From: Apteryx mantelli
Lineage: Eukaryota > Chordata > Aves > Apterygiformes > Apterygidae
DNA length: 64,000 bases
Direction: 5' to 3'
Assembly (NCBI RefSeq): GCF_036417845.1
Contig: NC_090020.1
Location: forward strand, 30,736,425 to 30,800,424
The notes beneath the pieces were generated by a model, which did not search any database, was not told where the DNA came from, and saw only the letters and a program-made list of their open reading frames with translations. The position numbers and the translations under genes are program-made. Of this stretch, positions 40,559 through 53,215 are shown piece after piece (positions within the stretch are counted from its first letter, which is position 1; every line of letters starts with the position of its first letter).

Positions 40559-43500
40559 TCACCCCTCAACATTGTCACTAGAGACTACACACTTAACATA
40601 TTTCCTACTTTCATTCTTTACTTGGATGTATGCCAAGCAAATGCATTGACAACGAGTAACAGTCCTCTTTCTGGACTCAAGTCTTTAATAAATCTGTTCT
40701 TCCTGGCTAGTTCCTTTCTTTTATGTCAATACATAATCCAGACACTTTTATCACAGAAGCTAGAAGAACTTACATGAAGAAATTAAAGGCTTTTTCTGTG
40801 GTTAATCTTCTCAGACAGATCTGACTACACTTTCTTTAAGGCTAGACCAAAAAAGATCTTTCTAGGGTTAAAGCTCAAAATAGCTGAAGTCCCTCTTTCG
40901 TTCTTCATAGACTAGAGCATGTAAGAGTCTCCTGTAGTCTACTAGGTTAATATTCTGGGGGACTGTCTTCTAGGAGATCATGCCAGGTCTCATGGGGCTC
41001 TTTTAATAACTTAATATGTTCATGGATGTGATGATATGTTCTTTGTGCTTCATTAGATATCGTTTCCATAATTATGACGTCTGCAAGCTTTGTCACTCCT
41101 GAGCTATGCCCAGCATTGTACAGACACAAAATCTTTCTCAAGATCTTGTTACAATATAGGAGTTCTTGGGGGCAGGCCCTGCTGTCCTTCACAGTCTGCG
41201 GACAACACGCATGGGCTTAAGAGACATCTCCATGGCTCTGATCAAGGGATCCCATAGCCCACTGTTCTTTTTCCAACAGCATCCGTAACAGACATTCGGG
41301 GAAGAGTATGAACAAGACAGGCATATGCAATATATCTCCCCTAATACTCTCCTAGCCTCCAACTAATTTCATGTGGGGGGACTTTCTGAGCTTTATCTGT
41401 TCCTGAGGTTTATCTATTTGGCAATCGCCAAGGGATCTCATTTTCAAGAACCTGCCCACTCTCCCTTTGGACACATGTTCACATCCCCCCCTGCATCTAA
41501 AGATTTGTTTAGATATTCTTAAAAGATGAAATTTTGAACTCCGCACAGTAGTAGGAAAAAGCAGCAATAACAGAAGTCTGATATATCACTTTAGGCTATT
41601 TTCAGATGGCAATTGTCTATTGTTTAAGAAACAAAAAAACCCACAGTGAGACAAACTATCTCATCCTAACGCCAGGAACTTGCAGTCAGGACTGGTCAGA
41701 AATTTTTTCAAAGTGTTCCATCTCCTACAATCTCTGGCCAGCTGTCCCAAGGTCAACAGTCCAACTTTCATTTATTTACAAAAAAAGATGAAGAAATAAA
41801 GTTACAGCTTGTTTTTTTTCTCTTAAACTATGCAACATAATAAAATATCCATCTCTTTCTAAATTCTTTGACAGATTTCCTTCTCGTTTGCTTCTGAAGC
41901 TGTGCTGTGTTAGTAATAGTTCTTCTACATGACTACTGAACAACACTGGCTCTATCAATGGGTTTTGAAGACAGTTCTAACCTCAAATTACAGTCACATT
42001 ACCTCTGGGGTGATGTAATCCTGATAAACAAAGCTTTCTGGAAGCCAGCCATTTGGAGAAAGAGATTCTTCAATTAAAAAACGAATACTGTGTTCTTACA
42101 ATTCTGCTGTTGTCCAAAAGGAGCAATGAGGGTAGGAAAAGAGTAACATTAAGAGCTGAGAAACTTGAGGAGGCTTTTCAGTATTTCCTTTACTTTTCTC
42201 CCTCAGAGAAATGAATAAACCAGACATTCAGAAAAGCCATTATTTCTGACCCCCATTTAATTTTCTTCCATAGCTCAGGATTGTTTAGATTTATGCTGAA
42301 TGGCTACTATCAGATACAGCTCCAGCTGAACACAAAACTGTCCATTACACCTCACCTCATTATGCATTCCATTCTTTGCAGGATTTTATTTCTAGAAAGT
42401 ACATTACAGAGGAGAGAGCGCCTTTCAGGTACAGTATATTTCAAAACACAATTAAAATAAACTCTTCAAGTGGAAATGTGAAATGTATTTGTATTCTGTT
42501 AAAGCCTTTGGCCTTATCAACCGCAGTGCACTATATAACAAGGTCATTAGTAACAAGCCACATACAATGGAGAACATACATCAGCAGCAGAAAAACAAAC
42601 ATCAGTCCAAAACATCACAATAACTTCCTGTACCTGTTCTTGTTTGCTTGCTGAGCTCTCAAACATTGTGAGGCTCTGAAATACATAAAAGCGTAACAGC
42701 TTGAGTCAATATTTGCCAAGCAAAGTGAACGATTTTATTTAGCGTGATGACTGGACCCCTTGAGCAAATACATCTTGTACACAGCATAACTGCAGGCCAG
42801 CCTGCAGAACGACCTGAAGTGTCCAACCATTCAGAACATGCACTGTGTCTGGGGAAAGCTTGGCAACCGCGCCAAGCTTCTCCATGTAAATAAAAGATAA
42901 GACAATTCACTTAGTTTTCCATCAAAATCCATAACAGAAGCAAAACCAGAAAAGTTTTACAATAAACTTGTGGTTTTCTCACTTGTGTTTTGAGGTGGTT
43001 TCTTTTAGTTTTGGATTTCAGGCAATGAAACATTTCTGATTCTGGCTCACATAAAAGCCGTCTAAGAGTTTAGGTATCTTTCAGACTATAGGGTTTGTCT
43101 GTCTTTTAAAACAAGTTCATTTGGGATGTGGGCTGAGAGGTATATAAAAAATATTGATTTCATACCAATTACTACAAGAAACGACTTGTGGTGAAGGGGG
43201 AACTGCATCTGAAAATCAATATGAGGAAATGTCCCTTTTGCCCATAGAAGTGCTGCCAAAGGAGTAATGTCTTAAACCAACCTTTTCTTTATTTCAATAA
43301 ACATATTCTACAATTATGCTATGGACTAGTTGATGATTAGTGCTTCTTTTTGTTCTGTGCTGCCATTTTGTGGGATTATAAAAACAATTATTTTTATTCT
43401 ACTATTATTATTCTATTATATGATTATTTTACAGTTATTCTATTTCTAGTAGCAACTACTTCTGTTTCCATTCCATTTTTTCTAAGACAAATATTTGGGT

Positions 43501-45059
43501 GAAAAAAGACATACCATATGAACAGTGTTGATACATGAAAATACCTCTCAATCTAGAGAAAAATACCTTCCTTCTCTATCCACGTATGCCACAGATGTGC
43601 AGCTTCCCAAATGCTGCAGAATCTGGGGAGATGCCCTGCTCCACACATGGACCAATCTTTACACATCTGCCACACAAAAAGCTGTGAGCTGGCACAAGTA
43701 AATTAGTGTTTTGTTCCTGTTCGCATACAAGATGGCAAGTCTTCTAGAGCCCCTAAGATTACTCCATCCATTAACCTGTACTAGAGGCCACTCTCAATGC
43801 ATGCAGACTGAATGCCGGTTTGTGTTCACAATTGCCCTCCCAGCACCCCTGAAAATGCAAATGTTCTTTTTTAGTACTAAGCATAGACAGGGAATATGAG
43901 GTCATATTCACTACAGAGCCAAAGAGAAAAATGTAGAAGATTTCAGTACTATGTACCTATCATATAAGGCACAAGGAATCCCTAAAACTCACCAAGTGCA
44001 GAGCCAGAACCAATCTACAGGCCTCAGCTGTTATAATAACAATAATGTGATATCAGTAGCCCTATAACATGCCAAAAACCCTAAAGTCTGTCAGAACTGG
44101 TATACATTTGATGCCTTTTATGTTACACAATATGTGAAATATGGGAAATAAAAGGTTTTAAAAATTGTACAATAATATGAACATACTTCATATATTAGCT
44201 GGACTGAAAATCGCCAATGGTTCCACTGCGCAGTTCTTCCTCAAAACAAATATGAAAAACCCAGCCTTCAGGCTTAATGTACAGGTTTGTGCCTCTCAAA
44301 GGAAGGTTGAGCCTACACCATCATAAACAGTCATCTGTTCCATTTTCACTGAGGATAGATAATGTGAATACTTTGTTCCAGCTAATAAATAGTACAATGT
44401 TGGTTCACTTGAATGTTCCAGTAAAAGTTAAATAGAAACACAGACTATTTTTGTTTCAGAGCAACCTGTGATAGAAAACATAACTTGGTGGAAACACATT
44501 ATACAAAATGTGAGAAGACTTTTAGCATTTGGTGACACATACATGCTTCTGTGAAGAGAGAGAGGCCCACAACACTTTGTTTTCAACTCAGGCATGCTAT
44601 CTCAGCTGCAGCTTGTCACAGCTGAAAAGTGAGCGTGTGAAGGATATATATTTTCCTTCACTAAATGGCATATAACATGCCATAAAATGCTCAACCTACA
44701 AAGTATTGCAATATATCTGTCTTGTATAATACAGTCCAGGAAAAATACATATACATTTACTAACTCTTGCTATCAGACCATCAAACATCTGTAAAGCCAT
44801 ATTATATATCCCAAAGCAAATATTTAAAAGACACATGAGATCCTGCAGCAGTCTCTACAAAAATGCTGTTAAGACTATGGCTCTTCTTCAGAAGCACATG
44901 GCTAAATTACTATTTTATTGTAAATAAAAGATTTTATTCCTGTGTTTGGTTATTTGCATATAACTCTGTGAAATTAACTTCCCTAGGAGGTTGAAAGCAA
45001 CTGATCTGAAATGAAAATGTATGCTGTATTGAAGTAATCTGCATATTAGGGCATTCTCC
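40559..45059. other. Anonymous non-coding DNA
   Basis: Two minus-strand frames, 41192-40947 (81 codons) and 41567-41352 (71 codons), follow each other on the same strand within about 600 bp. I considered a decayed retroviral origin but found no gag, pol, env or LTR motif. The rest is anonymous, AT-rich sequence. Confidence 0.4.
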
Positions 45060-45215
45060 AGCTTTGCTGCACCTTTAGCATGAGACACTGGATGAGTCAT
45101 TTAGTATGTCTATGCCCCTCTTCCTTCATTTGTACAAGGGAATTTGGGATAGTGTATTTGTTTTTACTGCTTTGCAAAGGTGTTAAGCAATTAAATTAAC
45201 CTTTATAAAGTGAAA
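45060..45215 (+). mobile_element. Probable MIR-type (CORE) SINE relic
   Basis: The segment follows the MIR core and tail in order. It has a GCTTTGCTGCACCTTTAGCA block (45061), then GATGAGTCATTTAG (45091), CCTC.TTCCTTCATTTGTACAAGGG (45117-45140), and an AAGGTGTTAAGCAATTAAAT block followed by CTTTATAAAGTG (45177-45212). The best-known MIR pieces 'gggcaagtcacttaa', 'cctcagtttcctcatctgtaaaatggg' and 'ttgttgtgaggattaaat' line up with these. Divergence is high, as expected for an insertion dating from early amniotes. The tRNA-like head is not visible. The alignment was done by eye from a remembered consensus. Confidence 0.55.
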
Positions 45216-46029
45216 GAAATTAGGAGTGGAGAATTATTATTTTTTTAATTACTGGACTGCATACCAGCAGTTAAATATGACAAACTAAGACATGGAAAGA
45301 GCTAAATAAGGGTTCCTAAACTGTTTCTACAAATCCATGCATTCAAATGAGATAAAAACACAAAAATTTGCTTATTAGTTAATTTCTAAATAGAAATGCC
45401 CACATTAAATGCACTATAGAATAGTTGACCAAATAAACATCCTTTAGTTCTTGTTAGCATATATCTAACAAGGAGGCTAGGATTAAGCAAAAATATTGAA
45501 AAATTTGCAAGAGTATCCTATCCCCCTACCATAAGGGGGAGAAAAGGACTCAAAGAAAAGCATGTTATACTTCCTAAGAAAAGGCTGCATCTTTTATTTA
45601 TTTATTCATAGCCCTATTTCTTCAAACAGCAACAGCAAAGTCTTTCTATTTAGCAGTTGAGCACTGATTTGCCAATAGCCAGACTAACATAGAGAGCAAT
45701 TCCAACACAAATAATCTATAAAATCATTTTATGCTTCTGCATACAGATGCACCAAACTTTCAATTTTTTGAGCAGAGCTTTCAGCTCTTGAAATTTTCCA
45801 AAGTAATACTTAAATATAGATTATATGGAGAAAAAAGGGAGTTTCTTTCAGTTTCCTTAAGCATATGATTTTAAAGAGCAAAAGTAGAATTACTCTCATT
45901 AGAAACTGTGGTCACATGACACACTGCAAACTGAGAGGCTGGTTGTGTTTTAGAAGTGCTGTATAGGTCACACTAATAAACCTCTAAATCACGGTATTGA
46001 CGCTTCTTGGCTGGGTGGGGAAGATCCCT
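45216..46029. other. Anonymous non-coding DNA between SINE relic and CR1
   Basis: Very AT-rich with short TTTA repeats near 45595-45606. No gene recognised. Confidence 0.5.
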
Positions 46030-46863
46030 GTTGAATCTGATACTCCAGATGGCTGAGCTGCCATTCAGGGGGACCTCAACAGGCTGGAGAGATGGGCAGA
46101 GAAGAACCTCATGAGCTTCAACAAAGGGAAATGCCAAGTCATGCCCCTGGGGAGGAATAACCCCAGGTACCAGGACAGGCTGGGGGCCAGCCAGCTACAG
46201 AGCAGCTTTGCAGAGGAGGACTTGGGGATCCTAGGGGACCAGCTGGACATGAGCCAACAATGTGTCCTCACAGCAAAGAAGGCCAATGGTATCTGGGGCT
46301 GCATTAGCCAGAGCATTGCCAGCAGGTCAAGGGACGTGATCCTGCCCGTCAGCTCAGCACTGGGGAGACATCCCTGGAGTGCTGGGTCCAGTTCTGGGCT
46401 CCCACGTACAAAAAAGACATGGACATACTGGAGCAAGTCCAGCAAAGGGCCACAAAGATGATGAAGGGACTGGAGCATCTGACATACAAGGAGAGGCTGA
46501 GAGAGCTGGGACTATTCAGCCTGGAGAAGAGAGGCTTTGGGGGATCTTACCAGTTTGTATAAATATCTGAAGGGAGGGTGTAAAGACAATGGAGTCCAAC
46601 TCTTCTAAGTGCTGCCCTGTAACAGGACAAGAAGCAATGGGCACAAATTGAAATACAGGAATTTCCAGCTGAACATAAGAAAACACTACTTCTCTGTGAG
46701 CGTGGTGGAACACTGGCACAGGATGCCCAGACAGATTGTGGAGTCTCCATCCTTGGAGATATTCACAACCCAACTGGACACAGTCCTGGGCAACCTGCTT
46801 GAATGGGGGGTTGGAACAAAACTTCTCCAGAGGTTCCTTCTAACACCAAGTGTTCTGTGATTC
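46030..46863 (+). mobile_element. CR1 LINE, 5'-truncated and frameshifted
   Basis: This holds the C-terminal part of CR1 ORF2 plus the short 3' UTR on the plus strand. The first clear homology is at GATACTCCAGATGGCTGAGC (about 46039). The frame is readable through 46111-46365 ([28 protein letters not shown]), then a small deletion shifts it near 46365. The C-terminus is readable again from 46609 to 46800 (LNIRKHYFSVSVVEHWHRMP). The 3' end GGTTGGAAC...TTCTGTGATTC closes at about 46863. The catalytic FADD region is lost to the 5' truncation. It is clearly older and from a different subfamily branch than the copy at 30.8 kb. It is a non-functional relic. Confidence 0.93.
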
Positions 46864-47222
46864 CGGGGGAAGTTATTTAATTTTATTTGAAAACTCTGAT
46901 TACAGTCAAAGAGATGCCAGCTCCTTGGGCTGCCTCACAGAAATTGTACCCTTAGCAAGAACAATTGTAGTAAGAGGCAGAATTCAAAAACTGCTAAACT
47001 TCTGCAAAGATTAGATCCCGTGCTGCTGTAAATCAATATTATTCCACTGACCCCCGTCAATCAACTGATTTAGCAGCAGCAAGTTATCTGATTTCTTGTT
47101 ATGTTTACTTTTCTTCCCCCTGCTATTTTTATTTACATTTTAAAATTATGAATGTGCATACGTTATCAGGACAGACACTGAAAAAAGGTCTTGATCCAGC
47201 AAAGTATTTATGGACACTTTTC
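46864..47222. other. Spacer between two tail-to-tail CR1 copies
   Basis: About 360 bp of anonymous, moderately AT-rich DNA. Nothing recognisable inside. Confidence 0.6.
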
Positions 47223-47381
47223 AAAGAATCGCAGAATCACAGAATGGTTGCGGTTGGAAGGGACCTCTGGAGATCATCTAGTCCAACCCCCCTGCTCAAG
47301 CAGAGTCACTTAGAGCACGATGCACAGGATCGTGTCCAGGCAGGTTTTGAATATCTCCAGAGAAGGAGACTCCACAATCTC
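47223..47381 (-). mobile_element. CR1 LINE 3' stub
   Basis: A minus-strand CR1 3' end of about 160 bp. It shows the octamer-type terminal repeats (AGAATCGC, AGAATCAC), then GGTTGGAAGGGACCTCTGG and GATCATCTAGTCCAACCCCC. It stops at the position corresponding to ...CTCCACAATCTC. The tail of ORF2 is present for about 40 codons at most. The 5' truncation point coincides with an A15(AT)n tract, suggesting the insertion broke off there or that the tract expanded at the junction. Confidence 0.95.
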
Positions 47382-47385
47382 ATTT

Positions 47386-47423
<38 letters not shown>

Positions 47424-47424
47424 T
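47386..47424. repeat. A15 followed by (AT)12 microsatellite
   Basis: Fifteen A at 47386-47400, then alternating AT to 47424, directly adjoining the truncated end of the CR1 stub. A 13-bp sequence (TCTCCACGGAAAT) then appears twice, at 47424-47436 and 47475-47487. Confidence 0.93.
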
Positions 47425-47436
47425 CTCCACGGAAAT

Positions 47437-49299
47437 AGAACCTCAAAAAATTCTTCGACACTTGTGCCTGTTCGTCTCCACGGAAATCTTTAGTAAAAGG
47501 CGAAAGATTTATATGATCTGAAGAGAAACCAGAGACTTTTAAAAGCAGCGTTTGACATATTCAAGTCAAACTCCAGCTAAAATACTTCAAAGGCCTTAAT
47601 TAGGAAATATTTCTGTACTGTTGAGAATGTAAAAGTCTTTATCCTGCTAAGTACTAGGCAAGCATTGTTTTACTACTAATCATGTCCTTCGCCAAAGCCA
47701 TTAAAGCCTAGGTCAAATAATTTTACAAATATACTATACTACAAACTAGGTATATTCATGTCATAGGGGAAGTACTTTCCTCCTGTTGCTATCCTAAAGT
47801 AGAAATGCATTTATTTCACTAATATGATAACATCAACTCATCAAAAGTTTTCCTGTCTTCAAAATCTATTATTCTCCTACTTTCCAAGCACTCTTAATTT
47901 TTCCATGCCTGTCATTTTAAGCCATTCCAGTTCTGCAGAATGGCATGAGGAAAAGAATATATACACTGTATATTATATCTGATGGTTGAGCTTTGTTACA
48001 ACATTTATCTTCACATGTGGAGAGATGGGATAACTGAGGAGTGGTATAGCAGCCAGTGCTGTTCATGAGTTATCTGCTCTTCTGCAGGTGAAGACAAAGG
48101 GAATAACAGAGATCAGCCGTCACACAATGTATTGTTTATATAAAATATTAAGTTTTTGGCTTCAGAGATGTGCAGCATCTAACTATAGCGGGCTCCATAT
48201 AACACAGAAAAATCCTGATCTGGCAAACAAGCTCTTAGTAGAAAAGACAAGATAGATTTCTACATAAAACTGGATTGTGAAATGATCAAAATTTGAATCA
48301 GGTCCAAATGTACAGACATAAAGTGATCTTTCTGCAGGTGAGACTGTTGCCTCAGTGAAGTTTCTTTTCTAGTCTTGAACAGAGTGATTTTTTTTGCCTT
48401 TTAAAAATGTAAGAAAAAAAATGTACTATAATAGGAATGGTCTGTAGAGCAATAGAACTAAAGATATATTCATGGATTAAGTAGTTCGGGGAAGAAGGCA
48501 AGACTGATTAAATGGTGAAGTAACCATTATGCACATTTAAGGATTCCAAAATCAATTTCCCAGTTTTTGTAGTTTTAGTATTCATTTACCAATAAGATTT
48601 TGACACTTAGAGGTACTTATTTCTACTGCATTATAGATTATGAAAGCTTCAGCATTTTTAACATAAAGATGTATTATAGTTACAAATTTAGCCACAGCTA
48701 TATCATGGTAGATTTAGACATGAACATATTGTGATTAATCAATGAGAAAAACATCTAATAATTTTTTTTTCAATTGCTGTGGTCAATTTGATTCCAACAG
48801 ATCAATTGTTTTTTTGTAACTAGGGTTTATTATCACCTGTAAATCTTCCTGCTGATGTCCCTGTGTAAAATATTCCTTTGTCTAAAATACAGCTGCACGT
48901 CTACTGATCATACATAGCCTATTACAGGCTTTTTAAACATACATGTTAATAGGCAGTGTGATGCATTCATTTTTTTACTTTTTCATATTCAAGGGTACAG
49001 TACTCCAAGCACACAAGAGGTTAAATCCTGCTTAAATTACTGATTTATACAGGTGACCATGAAGTAGCAAACAGTTGAAGTGAGCTTCCTTTAACTTACC
49101 GGCCTTCCTTACATAAGCAAATCATACACATCCTAAGACTAACATCAGTTCCCAAACAGCAAAGTATTTCCAAGACAATAGCGACAAATAACTTGTGTTT
49201 AAGTAACAATATTAAAGCTCACAAACATTAATTTTAGAGTAACTGAGGCTGGGTACTTTGGGAGAAAGGAATGAGTTAGCTGGAGGTTCTTGGGTTTTT
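47437..49299. other. Anonymous non-coding DNA
   Basis: AT-rich with no recognisable gene or transposon and no long open frame, apart from the 13-bp repeat copy at 47475-47487. Confidence 0.5.
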
Positions 49300-49650
49300 T
49301 AATTTTATTTTAGTTTTCGAGTCTCCGCACTTGGAGCGAGTTGGGGAGGCTGCTCTCCCGAAGAGGAAGCAGGTGCCCGTGAGAGGGTCGTCGGCGAGTG
49401 GAGGCAGATGGGCAGGAGAAGTCCAGGTGCCGGTCCCCCAGCCCTGGCAGTGCTGGCAGTGGTGCAGGCAGCGCTGGGCCGAGGAGGAAGAGGAGGAGAA
49501 GGAGGAAGCATGCCAGCTGGCAGGGCTGCGAGATGGGCAGGAGGGGAGGCAGGCGGTGGCAGAGCAGCAGCAGTGGCCAAGGAGGGCCGTTTCTGAAACA
49601 CCACTCGAGCGGCGTCGGGACTGAAGACGGGAAAACAATGGCAGAAAGGC
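49300..49650. promoter_or_regulatory. Compact GC-rich, CpG-containing island
   Basis: About 19 CpG in 340 bp by hand count, GC roughly 64 percent, with sharp edges to AT-rich DNA. It is purine-rich on the plus strand and includes a (GAG)n-like run at 49481-49508. Frames of 62-120 codons are open in five of six readings here, so none is convincing as coding: this is the expected effect of GC-rich, stop-poor sequence. The left edge carries an A/T run (TTTTTTAATTTTATTTTAG, 49296-49314). Read on the minus strand this is an A-rich 3' end, so a decayed retrocopy of a GC-rich transcript is one possibility. A CpG promoter or first exon of an unseen transcript is another. Function is undetermined. Confidence 0.4.
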
Positions 49651-52600
49651 ATGATAAATTTTAGGGCCTGCTGGGGTGATTCAGCCCAGCTTGTTTGGCA
49701 GCTTTGACTGAAAAGACAGCTTTATCTCTTTGCTTCACACATACCATTAGCACAAGCATAAGCACATCCATTTCCTATTCTTGGAGCTTGCACACATCAC
49801 TCTATCTATCTTAGCCTCATACCCTTCCTCCCACCTTTTTTTTTTTTCTTCTTGATTTGCACTGCAGGGAAATACTCAGCAACTGAAGCTTCACGTTCCA
49901 ACTGCCTCAAACTAGAGGTTCAATTCCCCACAGGATGATATCGTCTTTTGTCCTCCCAGTGTGGATTTAGCTCTGGCCATTCAGTGAGCAAGATCCTCTC
50001 ATAAAAGGCCTCAAAAAAGAAATCACCATCATATTCGTTATGCACAAATCCCTTGTCTTTATTCAGGGGAAGAGGACTAGGAGAGGAAAGGAGGAGCTGG
50101 TAAAACTAGATTTGCTTCATTTTCTGGTATTTTATATAACAGTCCAAGCCCATATGTGATCTTCACGATGCAGTTCAAAAGGTGCTCTTGACCCAGAGAG
50201 TGTTAAAAACAGGTAAAGATGGTCACTTTTAATTTTGAAGTGCCCTCCACAGCTTGAAGCAAGACACTACAAGCAGACTGCAAAGCCACAGCAAGCCACG
50301 CATGAAGGCCTGGGTGCTGGGAGATGGGACACCCATTTTAAGCAATCATGTTTGGTAACAGCCTGCCCTGCAGGAGTGTGCTGCCTCCAAACACGCATCC
50401 CCCACACATTCCCAATCTGGGATCAAAGCCAATCAAAGCTAAATACTACAACTTCTTTGGACCAGACTAAAATTAATCACAACATTTAAACATTTCTAAA
50501 ATACAGAATTTCAAGCATTTATATTTTTACCTGTCACATAGCTGAATTTGTTAGTAATAATTAATTAATTCCTGCATGCCTTGCAATGCTGCTTGGACTC
50601 ATGAGTTTTCCTTGAAATAACAACACAGTTGCTGTATGAGGTCACTAGGCCTCTTTTCCCAGCTTTACACCCTGGGATTTAGTTCTTAACTTTTTCTTGC
50701 CAGAGACAGCCTTGGGCAAAGATTGCCAGTATGCCCATTCCCCTTACTACCTGGAAACTGAGCTACATGGCTGTTTTTTCTAACCACTAGGAATGACAGT
50801 AACCATGCTAGCAGTCTGAATTATGGCATGGTTTAGTTCTCATCTTCACTGAGCACAGCAGTGCTGAGACCTCTACATTCCCTGAAGGATGTACGCAGTC
50901 ACTTGAGTTGTTGCCCTACTAATGAGACTAATGCTTACATCATTCTAACTCAGCAACAGGTGCAGTTTTCACCATTAGTACTACACACTATATTTCCCAC
51001 TTGTTCTTCACCCTTATTTCTTTTCATTTTGGTGAAAATAATCTCACTGTTGTAAGCCCCAAATTTGTTCTCACTTACTTATCCATGACTTTTTAACAGT
51101 AATATTTTCTTCTGGCAACATCAGCTTGTTACAATTACGTTTCACATTCAGTTTCTTCTTCCAGATTGTCCATTGCTAGAAAGAAAAATTCATCTGATCA
51201 CTGTCATTTTCTCTGAACACATAAGACTGACTTCATCCGCACTTGGAAACTGTTGTAGTAATATAATCTATTCCATACTTTTCCTCCATGCTCCCAGGAC
51301 TGTCCTGACTTTCAGTGATTATCATAGAGCACTCAAGCACATTTTGCTCGACTTTGAGGTCCAAATGCTTTATCACATTGCATCTCCTGGATCTGCAGGC
51401 TTCCAACACTACACATCCCACACAAGGTTAATATGGCTGGGTTGACTCTTAGGATGTCTGGAAAATTTGAAGGGTCAGGTCTGGCTATTCCAATACTCTC
51501 TCCTCGAGTCATTTGTGCCTGATCAGAGAATGGATTATTATAGGAATGTGGACACAGTTAGCTTCTCCCAAACCAGGGTCAGTCTGTTTAAGCCAGTCAA
51601 AAACCCTCCTCTAATTTTTGGACTCAAGCACAAATCATCTTTTCATAAATTTCATTATTGCATGAAGTACTGCACTGCTCAGGTTCTTCTGTTTCATAGT
51701 TCATTTCTTTTGACTAGTCAGTCTATGGTTAAGTTCATTGAGGGTATCAGAACATAGGACTGTGAGAAAGCAAGCCACGTTCAGATTGTCCTTTCCTATG
51801 GAATCTACTAATTACAGATACAAGCAGAAATTTAAAGTTTATCTCTTTCAAGATATCTCAAGAGAATTTTAGCTTTGATAAAGGGTTTTACCTGTTCTAT
51901 GCTTCTGTTTCTTAAAATTTCTACTGACTCGCACTTCTGTCAGTAATCACTGTTGAGCAAGATTCCTGCAGAAGTCTCTTTACTCAGTTCCCAAACTCTT
52001 ATGCCTAATGTTACATATACTTTCACAGCATCCCGGCTTCCAAATATCTGGTATTTACCAAACCAAAACACACGAGCATGCAAATCCCAATACCACACTT
52101 CTCCCCAGAGAATCCAAGTCTTTCCGACCACTTGAGCCAAAATACCTCTTTTTCCAAAACGCATATATCACAACAATTTGATTATTTTTGTAGAACTCAG
52201 GCATGTACAGATGACTTCTGAGTTTGAAAATTAAAGTAGATACAAGGCTGCAGCAAAGCTCTCGATACTGATAAAATACTCCCTACAATAGTAGGTGCTC
52301 ACCCCTAAACACAATTCATTTAGGCTGCCCCTCAGTGTGGCTAAGGTTTTCTTACAGAAGTTTGTTGGGACTGCAGTGGATAGAATTTATAAAAAAATTT
52401 AAATGCACATATAAACACTTAATTTGGGAGGCCTTTAAGCTACCTCTTCAGTTCACTGAAGTATAGCTTGGTCAGTTGGATTTGCCTTTTTGGAGACAGT
52501 GGTTTGGTTAATATAGAAAACAGACTAGTTCAGAAACAAATATTTAAGATTTAATTCAAACCAGTATGGTTGAGCTGGTAAGGCCTAGGGCCATATCAGC

Positions 52601-52829
52601 AGTTTTCTGCCTATAAGTCATCCCTAAATAAGCTAGTCAAAAGTAAACTTTGTGCTACTTAAGACTCAGTAAATATTCTGATCACCTGAAATATTTGCTT
52701 CACAAACGTAAGTCAGATAATGTTTTTCCTTAATATTATCTATTTACAATAAGTAGAGACTCATTTTTCCAAAGGCTTTTATAAATCTTCATGTACCAGA
52801 TGAAAATGAAGGATTTATTCTATGCCATC
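49651..52829. other. Anonymous non-coding DNA
   Basis: T12 near 49838 and short simple tracts only. Open frames up to 96 codons (51467-51757) lack family features. A CTTCAGT/ACTGAAG hairpin lies near 52446-52461. Confidence 0.5.
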
Positions 52830-53215
52830 TTTTAATTTTACTCACCAGTGAGTTATTCTTACAGCTGGCATTTCAAATGTATTAGTAGAATTTATCACTC
52901 AAAGGCTTATGCAAGGACTAAATTACACTAATGAATTGACTATGAATTTGAAGCCTAACATGAGGCCAAATATTTTCTGGCTTCATTTCTGTATCTCAGC
53001 AAACTGCTTAATTTTCTCCCTACTTATCCATTACTGCTAAATTGTCTTGCTATTATTGCAGAAAATTGCAGCAAACACTGACTTGCCCTAAGGGCTAGAC
53101 TGAATGAAGTAGAAACCAGGATGCTTGCCGTGAGACTGGCAAGGTATGAACCTGTCATCCAGTAATTTTGCTGAGCTGAAAGAGCAAGTGGAAGACAATA
53201 TTCAACCTCTCTTTT
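52830..53215 (+). repeat. Old direct duplication, copy 1 (period about 388 bp)
   Basis: The best-matching core is 52865-52980, which recurs at 53253-53365. CTGGCATTTCAAATGTATTA is identical in both, followed by shared AGAATTT, AAAGGCTTA, TTGACTA/CTGACTA and GCCAAATAT.TTCTGG blocks. Weaker shared marks (AATTTTAC before; GCTTAATT, ACTTAT and ATATTCAA after) keep the same order, so the unit probably spans nearly the whole period. It is not CR1 and has no open frame. Confidence 0.75.

Noticed and set aside
40559..42400. Endogenous retrovirus remnant
   Set aside because: No LTR pair, primer-binding site, polypurine tract or gag/pol/env motif could be identified.
46065..46478. 137-codon minus-strand frame
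   Set aside because: It is antisense to the plus-strand CR1 copy, where ORF2 protein motifs are read in the other direction.
49305..49652. Pro/Ala/Ser-rich 115-codon or Glu-rich 97-codon protein
   Set aside because: Long frames occur in five of six readings of the same GC-rich DNA. The biased composition follows from purine-rich repeats and not from a protein family.
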